Origin: JAICYJ01 sp045806525
GTDB taxonomy: Bacteria > Actinomycetota > Thermoleophilia > Gaiellales > JAICJC01
NCBI GenBank assembly: GCA_045806525.1
Contig: JBJMJD010000077.1
Span: 1 to 19,553 of the forward strand
Reading direction: 5' to 3'
DNA length: 19,553 bases
The translations under genes were made by a program, and so were the position numbers. Under the pieces are notes generated by a model. It saw nothing but the letters and a program-made list of their open reading frames with translations. It did not search any database and was not told the DNA's origin. Positions 15,883 to 19,553 of this stretch are shown here, in pieces. Position 1 is the stretch's first letter, and each line of letters begins with the position of its first letter.

Positions 15883-16920
15883 ATGCGAGACACGCGCGAC
15901 GTAAGCCCAGCCCCTGAGGACGATCCAGGCGACGGCGAGCCCGACCTGTTTGGCTCGCTTGCGCACCTGTCGGGCTCGAGCAGGTCGGCAAGTGCGAAGA
16001 CGGTATGGATCGCCCTCGGCGCGAACTTCCTCGTCGGAGTAGCGAAGTCGGTTGCGGCCGTGGTGACCGGGTCGGCGTCGATGCTGGCGGAGGCAGCGCA
16101 CTCATGGGCGGACACCGGAAACGAGGTGTTCCTGCTCGTGGCCAACCGGCGGTCAAACCGACCGCCCGACCGTGCGCACCCACTCGGACACGGGCGCGAG
16201 GCGTATGTCTGGTCGCTGCTCGCGGCGCTCGGCCTGTTCGTCGCCGGCGCCGCCGTTTCGGTCACTCATGGAATCCAGGAGCTGATCACGCCCGAGCCGG
16301 CGACCAACTTCGCCGTGGGCTACGTGGTGCTCGCGCTTTCCTTTGTGCTCGAGGGGTTCTCATTTCTGCGGTCGGTCCGTCAAGCCCGGCCAACGGCCGA
16401 GCTGTTCGGTCGTGACCTGATCGAGGAGGTGATGGCGACGTCCGACCCGACCCTCCGAGCGGTCTTCTTTGAAGACGCCGCCGCCCTGGTCGGCCTCGTC
16501 ATCGCCACTGGCGGCCTCGCAGTGCATCAGGCCACGGGCTCCCCGACGCCGGACGCCGTAGGCTCGATCCTTGTCGGCTTGCTTCTCGCCGTCGTCGCCG
16601 TGGTACTGATCGACAGGAATCGTCAGTTCCTGGTTGGCGAGGAGGTCGACCCCCGCGTTCGCGCCGCCGCGATCGAGGCGCTGCTCTCGGTTCCCGAGGT
16701 GGCCCGCGTCACCTATCTACGGCTGGCGGTCGTCGGGCCGCGCATGGTGTACATCATCGGCGACGTCGATCTGGTCGGAGACGAGACCGAGACCCACGTC
16801 GCACTCCGGCTACGGGCGCTCGAAGCGCGGATAAGCGCCTCCCCCGCAGTGGCGGGGGCGGTGTTGAGCCTGTCGGCGCCCGACGAGCCGTCACTCAGCC
16901 CTGGGTCGGTTGATGCCTGA
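15883..16920 (+). CDS. Cation diffusion facilitator (CDF/ZnT9-like) transporter
   Basis: This 345-aa membrane protein of the CDF family normally exports divalent metals (Zn, Co, Fe, Mn, Cd) in exchange for protons. The TM2 metal motif is intact: HSWADTGNE with His73, Asp77 and Asn80. The TM5 site is FFEDAAALVGLV (Glu197/Asp198) rather than the bacterial HxxxD. Together with the loop HPLGHGREAYVWSL and the SVTHGIQELITPE segment, this resembles the SLC30A9/ZnT9-like branch, for which transport specificity is less certain. A cytoplasmic C-terminal domain follows from about residue 254 (EVDPRVRAAAIEALLSVPEV). The N-terminus has about 35 acidic/Ser-rich residues. The ATG lies 6 nt after the 46-aa ORF, with no clear ribosome-binding site of its own. 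Confidence 0.92.
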   Translation: MRDTRDVSPAPEDDPGDGEPDLFGSLAHLSGSSRSASAKTVWIALGANFLVGVAKSVAAVVTGSASMLAEAAHSWADTGNEVFLLVANRRSNRPPDRAHPLGHGREAYVWSLLAALGLFVAGAAVSVTHGIQELITPEPATNFAVGYVVLALSFVLEGFSFLRSVRQARPTAELFGRDLIEEVMATSDPTLRAVFFEDAAALVGLVIATGGLAVHQATGSPTPDAVGSILVGLLLAVVAVVLIDRNRQFLVGEEVDPRVRAAAIEALLSVPEVARVTYLRLAVVGPRMVYIIGDVDLVGDETETHVALRLRALEARISASPAVAGAVLSLSAPDEPSLSPGSVDA

Positions 16921-17163
16921 GACCGGCACGCGGCGACGTGTGCGATGCTCGAGGCATCCCCGCAGGGCGAAGCCCGACTTTGCATGGCGTGCAGTAAATC
17001 GTTGATTGGAAGCCTGTGCCGCGTTCAGACGGCTCTCGCCGCGTACAACTGGGGCGGCTGGAAGCGAAATTAGAGGGCGCGCGCTCCAGGTCTGCCAGCA
17101 CCTCAGCCCATGTGCGGCCCAGGGGCCGCCGGGACGATTATCTAGCCGAGGACGCAGCGGCGG

Positions 17164-17310
17164 TCACGACAGTCGCAGTCGGCGTCTGATCCGCCGTGCG
17201 ACTCGTCCCCGCCGGGTGAGACGTCGCGCGGAGACAATCTCGAGATCAACCAGCTCGCTGACCACACGCTTTCGAATGTCCTCGATGGTCGGGATGCCGT
17301 CAGGCGGCAT
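17164..17310 (-). CDS. Possible 48-aa basic small protein
   Basis: The ORF runs from ATG at 17310 to TGA at 17164, with GAGAGG about 10 nt upstream. The product begins MPPDGIPTIEDIRKRVVSEL and ends in an Arg-rich tail (RLTRRGRVARRIRRRLRL). The first half is predicted helical and amphipathic; the second is strongly basic, as in nucleic-acid-binding or ribosome-associated peptides. No family is recognised. Overlapping frames on the plus strand look less protein-like. It may be chance or a relic, since it lies in a decayed region. Confidence 0.35.
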   Translation of the reverse strand: MPPDGIPTIEDIRKRVVSELVDLEIVSARRLTRRGRVARRIRRRLRLS

Positions 17311-17565
17311 AACCCACTCGCCTCTCTGTTGAAGCAGTCGCAACTATCTCACATCTCCAAGCCAAACGGTCATCAGGCATTCCACCGGCGATCGGCGTAT
17401 CCTCCCCGCCCGTGCGGTTCCGAACGCTCCTTTCCCAGCCGCGGGAAGAGTCACCCACCGTGGCCGTAGCCAGGCGCAGGCACCGGCTAACCCTCTGGCT
17501 CCGCCGGTTCTGGCGACATCAAGAAGCTCGGTAGCTGGGCGCCGGCCGCTCGCCGATCGAGCGGC

Positions 17566-17810
17566 GACTATGCCTTTGAGCCGAAGTGGGATGGCTTCCG
17601 CGCGCTCGTCAACCGCATCGGCAAGCTCCGCGTCAAGGGTCGGGGCGGCTGGGACATGAGCAGCCTCGCCCCCGCGCTCGCCCCCCTGCCGGACGGCCTG
17701 GCGGTCGACGGCGAACTCGTCGCGTTCGGCAGCGACGGCCTGCTTTCCGCGGCTCTCCGACCGCATGCTTCACGGCAAGCAACGCATCGAGGTCATGCTC
17801 GTGGCTTTCA
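17566..17810 (+). pseudogene. ATP-dependent DNA ligase fragment, truncated and frameshifted
   Basis: Frame 1 from 17566 reads DYAFEPKWDGFRALV, then GRGGWDMSSLAPALAPLPDG and VDGELVAFGSDGL. This is the nucleotidyltransferase start of an ATP-dependent DNA ligase (LigC/LigD-ligase type). The adenylated Lys motif KWDG is at 17584-17595 and motif III DGELVAF begins at 17707. Around 17743-17746 the frame breaks. The expected continuation PRLSDRMLHGKQRIEVMLVAF is found in another frame from 17747, consistent with loss of about 5 nt. Homology ends near 17810. No start codon precedes the fragment after the in-frame TAA upstream, and the rest of the adenylation and OB domains is missing. It is therefore a relic of roughly 80 codons from an original of 300 or more. 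Confidence 0.85.
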
Positions 17811-17846
17811 GCGGCTCCAATCCAGCCACGTTTACGCCCCCTAACG

Positions 17847-17875
17847 ACGAAACCCCCGATTTGCGGGGGTTTCGT
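17847..17875. terminator. Perfect 12-bp hairpin, probable tRNA terminator
   Basis: ACGAAACCCCCG (17847-17858) and CGGGGGTTTCGT (17864-17875) are perfect complements around the loop ATTTG. The hairpin lies 5 nt beyond the 3' end of the tRNA-Val half on the minus strand. It reads into a weakly T-containing tail there (TCGTTAGG), so it is most likely the original terminator of that tRNA. Its stem is long enough to act in either direction. Confidence 0.65.
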
Positions 17876-17880
17876 GGTGA

Positions 17881-17927
17881 TGGGCGGTACTGGGCTCGAA
17901 CCAGTGACCCCCAGCTTGTCGAGCTAA
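17881..17927 (-). pseudogene. 3' half of a tRNA-Val(GAC) gene
   Basis: Read on the minus strand, the piece contains a canonical T-arm (stem ACTGG/CCAGT, loop TTCGAGC, 17905-17889), the acceptor 3' strand ACCGCCC plus discriminator A (17888-17881; no encoded CCA), a 5-nt variable loop GGGTC and an anticodon stem strand GCTGG. The loop TCGACAA carries anticodon GAC, which decodes Val. Upstream of the loop the match fails: position 33 is C instead of the near-universal T, the stem is weakened (TTAGC), and there is no D-arm or 5' acceptor strand GGGCGGT. The gene is therefore cut at the anticodon loop, as left by tRNA-directed integration or deletion. Confidence 0.75.
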
Positions 17928-18035
17928 TCCAACGCGGACACGGGCGCGCACTGAGCGACACGAGGCGGCATGGTTGCGCGGAATCGCAGCGAAGCGCGTA
18001 CCCGCTGATACCGCGCAATAACCCATGGGGTGTGC

Positions 18036-18191
18036 TCACTCCGGGTCGTCGCGGTAGAGCAGGCACAACTCCAGCGCGTCGCGGAGCGCGATGTGCTCAA
18101 CTTCGCGAGCGGCCTCAGCAATCCGCGAGTTGCCGGTCGCGAGGGCATGGCGAAACCGTGCGTATGGATGGCCCTGAGAAGTCACGAACAC
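18036..18191 (-). CDS. Short form of a conserved actinobacterial hypothetical protein
   Basis: The reading frame gives about 50 aa containing SQGHPYARFRHALATGNSR, then IAEAAREVEHIALRDALELC and LLYRDDPE. This helical pattern is familiar from small conserved hypothetical proteins of high-GC actinobacteria, in which the last helix is normally followed by another 40 or more residues. Here TGA ends the frame at 18036. Two GTG codons (18191 and 18185) could be starts; the second gives a start closer to the conserved part. Neither has a clear ribosome-binding site. It may be a truncated relic, given the decayed surroundings. Function is unknown. Confidence 0.55.
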   Translation of the reverse strand: MFVTSQGHPYARFRHALATGNSRIAEAAREVEHIALRDALELCLLYRDDPE

Positions 18192-18385
18192 ATGTTCGCA
18201 TTGAGTTGGAGGCGGCGATGCGCCGTTGACCGGTGCGCTGGACGGCTGGCTAACTCCTCGCGACCGTTGCCGCTCGGCCCATTCGGCCCATGGGTGCAGC
18301 GTCGGCGCCGGTTCGGGTGGTGCCGCCCGGCGTCCAGCAGGTCTGACGGGGCGCCGCCGGTGCGGTTGAAAGCCGTTGATTTACC

Positions 18386-18796
18386 TCAGGGCGGCGTCCT
18401 ACTCGGCCGGGTGCTGGGGGACACCATGCCAATCCCGAGCCAGTTCCACGTCGCTCGCGTTTCCGCTGATCGATGGACGGCCTCGACGTTATGGCCGTCA
18501 GGATCGAGGAGATACGCGGCGTAGTAGTCCCAGGCATACTGGCGCACGCCGGGTTCGCCATTGCTTCGGTACCCCGCCCCGATGCCCGCCCGATGGAACG
18601 CGCGAACGGCAGCGCTGGTCTCGGCGATGAACGAAAAGTGAAGCGCCTGCGGCGACGATTGCGCGATGAACGACAGGGCACCAAACTCGGGCGGATCTTC
18701 GGAGGTCTGCTCGATCCCAAGCGGCGCGAGCGCGATCCGGTAGAACGCAACGCTTGCCGCGAAGTCACGTACCGGTAAGTCAAGGTGATCGAACAC
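18386..18796 (-). CDS. VOC-fold (glyoxalase/bleomycin-resistance family) protein
   Basis: This 136-aa protein of the vicinal-oxygen-chelate superfamily contains two paired beta-alpha-beta-beta-beta units. Typical elements are FDHLDLPVRDFAASVAFY at the start and YYAAYLLDPDGHNVEAVHR near the end. Candidate metal ligands are His4, His53 and Glu105, in the usual positions for the family. Members include glyoxalases, dioxygenases and antibiotic-binding proteins, and the substrate here cannot be assigned. The GTG start at 18796 is chosen because the first VOC strand begins at once. An open frame back to 19012 has no start that fits, crosses low-quality coding sequence and would include part of the terminator region. 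The gene stands alone on this strand. Confidence 0.85.
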   Translation of the reverse strand: MFDHLDLPVRDFAASVAFYRIALAPLGIEQTSEDPPEFGALSFIAQSSPQALHFSFIAETSAAVRAFHRAGIGAGYRSNGEPGVRQYAWDYYAAYLLDPDGHNVEAVHRSAETRATWNWLGIGMVSPSTRPSRTPP

Positions 18797-18970
18797 GGTT
18801 TCGCTCGGATCTGCGCCCAGCAGCTTTCCTCGACTGGAGTCGCCCCGGTGGGGCTGCCGGCTGAACCCCCACGCTCCAGAGGGCCGGTGTCTGCGGCCAT
18901 GCCCCCTGTCGGGCGACGTACGCCCAAAAGAATCTAGCCAAGCAGTCCCCCGGCCGTCAATCCGCCACGT

Positions 18971-19009
18971 AAAACGCCCGGTGGGGGTCCCGACAACCCC
19001 CACCGGGCG
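18971..19009 (-). terminator. Rho-independent terminator of the small secreted-protein gene
   Basis: Two perfect 14-nt arms (18975-18988 and 18996-19009, CGCCCGGTGGGGGT and its complement) enclose a 7-nt loop. On the minus strand the stem is followed directly by TTTT (18974-18971). It begins 13 nt after the stop of the gene at 19022-19489 and shields the VOC gene downstream from read-through. Confidence 0.9.
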
Positions 19010-19021
19010 CAAGCTCAGCCC

Positions 19022-19489
19022 TTACAGAGCCGCGGTCTGGCGCGGTCGCACGCGCGTCGCGGCGAAGCCTGCCAGGATCAGCAGCAGTGCGGCCGCGGCG
19101 GCCCCGATGCCGGCGTCAGCCCAGTCGAAACCGCTGCTCGCGGAGACGGTGGTGACGGCCGGAACGGGCTGGCTGATGACCAGAGGTACCGTCTGGTCGG
19201 TCGGAGAATCGGCGGCCGGCTGCATGACCGAGACGAGCGCCTGGTTGGTCGGAGAGTCGGCGGAGGCCTGCATCACCGACACGTCCTTGACGTTCAGAAT
19301 CGGGAGCTTGTTGTCGAGCAGGAACCCGGTGCGGTGAAACACGATCGTGCGGTTGGCCGCTGCCACGGCGGCCGAATCGGTGGCGTCGGTGGACTGCCGG
19401 GTGGGCATGGCCTGGGCGGCCGATGCCGAGATCGCCAGCAGACCGGCGGCGACCAGGACGGTGCGGATCAGTCGAGAGGTGGTGCGCAT
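19022..19489 (-). CDS. Small secreted protein with internal repeat and C-terminal membrane anchor
   Basis: This 155-aa precursor of unknown function has an N-terminal Sec signal (MRTTSRLIRTVLVAAGLLAI ... AQA with likely cleavage before MPTRQ). A single TM helix sits near the C-terminus (AGIGAAAAALLLILAGFAA), followed by a short basic tail RVRPRQTAAL. The result is a type I membrane protein with a small extracellular domain. That domain has two adjacent copies of about 16 residues, VSVMQASADSPTNQAL and VSVMQPAADSPTDQTV. The C-terminal TM plus basic tail resembles a sortase sorting signal, but no LPXTG-like motif is seen. The ATG at 19489 has AAGGAG 8 nt upstream; an in-frame ATG at 19537 lacks this. 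A strong terminator follows. Confidence 0.8.
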   Translation of the reverse strand: MRTTSRLIRTVLVAAGLLAISASAAQAMPTRQSTDATDSAAVAAANRTIVFHRTGFLLDNKLPILNVKDVSVMQASADSPTNQALVSVMQPAADSPTDQTVPLVISQPVPAVTTVSASSGFDWADAGIGAAAAALLLILAGFAATRVRPRQTAAL

Positions 19490-19553
19490 GGGAGTGCTCT
19501 CCTTCTTGGTAGATGTGAGGCACGAAGTCATGTGCACAACCTAGGCCTCCCCC

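Larger units (their letters stand above)
16921..18385. other. Gene-poor decayed region with gene and tRNA fragments
   Basis: In this stretch of nearly 1.5 kb no full-length gene of ordinary size is convincing. It contains AT-richer intergenic DNA (16921-17163), a possible 48-aa ORF, a frameshifted DNA ligase fragment, a perfect hairpin next to a half tRNA, and a truncated conserved protein. These are listed separately. In 18192-18385 I see nothing I can support. The mixture of broken pieces on both strands is what a site of repeated insertion and deletion looks like. Confidence 0.6.

Noticed and set aside
17080..17190. Plus-strand stretch reading RGRRDDYLAEDAAAVTTVAVGV before a stop
   Set aside because: Looks protein-like but is too short, has no start codon and matches no family I can name; it may be another relic.
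17344..17766. 140-aa minus-strand ORF across the ligase fragment
   Set aside because: Antisense of a recognisable ligase sequence; no signal peptide, domain or ribosome-binding site.
17813..17840. A possible second, degenerate tRNA T-arm on the plus strand (GGCTCCAATCCAGCC)
   Set aside because: Only a 4-bp stem with a loop lacking the normal TTCGA; no anticodon arm or acceptor partner upstream. Too weak to call.
17586..17927. 113-aa plus-strand ORF ending in MGGTGLEPVTPSLSS
   Set aside because: The GTGLEPVTPSL tail is the well-known spurious translation of the reverse strand of a tRNA 3' half; here it lies exactly on the tRNA-Val fragment. Its upstream part is an out-of-frame reading of the ligase relic.
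18797..19012. N-terminal extension of the VOC protein
   Set aside because: It would run over the terminator of the neighbouring gene, and its sequence is Arg/Gly-rich with no VOC strand.

Overview
The window is GC-rich DNA with dense coding, frequent GTG starts, 1-8 nt gene spacings or overlaps, lipoboxes and Tat signals, and no outer-membrane genes. This fits a high-GC actinobacterium, most likely of the Thermoleophilia/Solirubrobacterales kind. That placement is inferred from protein style only; no rRNA or other marker gene is present.

Layout, left to right. (1) 1-3099, minus strand: a branched-chain amino-acid-type (HAAT) ABC uptake operon with the substrate-binding lipoprotein, LivH-type permease and LivM-type permease; LivM runs off the left edge. 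(2) 3227-10599: an envelope cluster. On the minus strand a 10-TM FtsX/MacB-type permease is followed by an ATPase with two fused NBDs, a four-cysteine lipoprotein and a Tat-exported DyP-peroxidase-like protein. A diverged paralogue of the lipoprotein lies convergent at the far end. Between its two NBDs the ATPase carries a segment that resembles an AbrB/SpoVT swapped hairpin. (3) 10655-13068, plus strand: a tight three-gene unit encoding a class II histone-deacetylase-type amidohydrolase, a GNAT acetyltransferase and a J-domain protein with a cysteine cluster. (4) 13065-14331, minus strand: a TlpA-like membrane-anchored thioredoxin (CPHC) overlapping a MauE/DoxX-type membrane protein, a thiol-redox pair. 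(5) 14431-15087, minus strand: an orphan NarL/LuxR-type response regulator. (6) 15260-16920: a small single-TM protein, a divergent 46-aa ORF that looks like a histidine-kinase linker remnant, and a CDF cation transporter.

(7) 16921-18385 is different in character: a gene graveyard. It holds a possible 48-aa ORF, a frameshifted ATP-dependent DNA ligase fragment, a perfect 12-bp-stem hairpin abutting the 3' half of a tRNA-Val(GAC), and a short form of a conserved actinobacterial protein. The half tRNA ends at the anticodon loop, as expected for the displaced end of a tRNA integration site. (8) 18386-19489, minus strand: a VOC-fold protein and a small secreted, membrane-anchored protein with an internal repeat, followed by a strong intrinsic terminator.

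The best candidates for something undescribed are the envelope cluster in (2) and the tRNA scar in (7). No CRISPR array, complete transposon, integrase or rRNA was seen.
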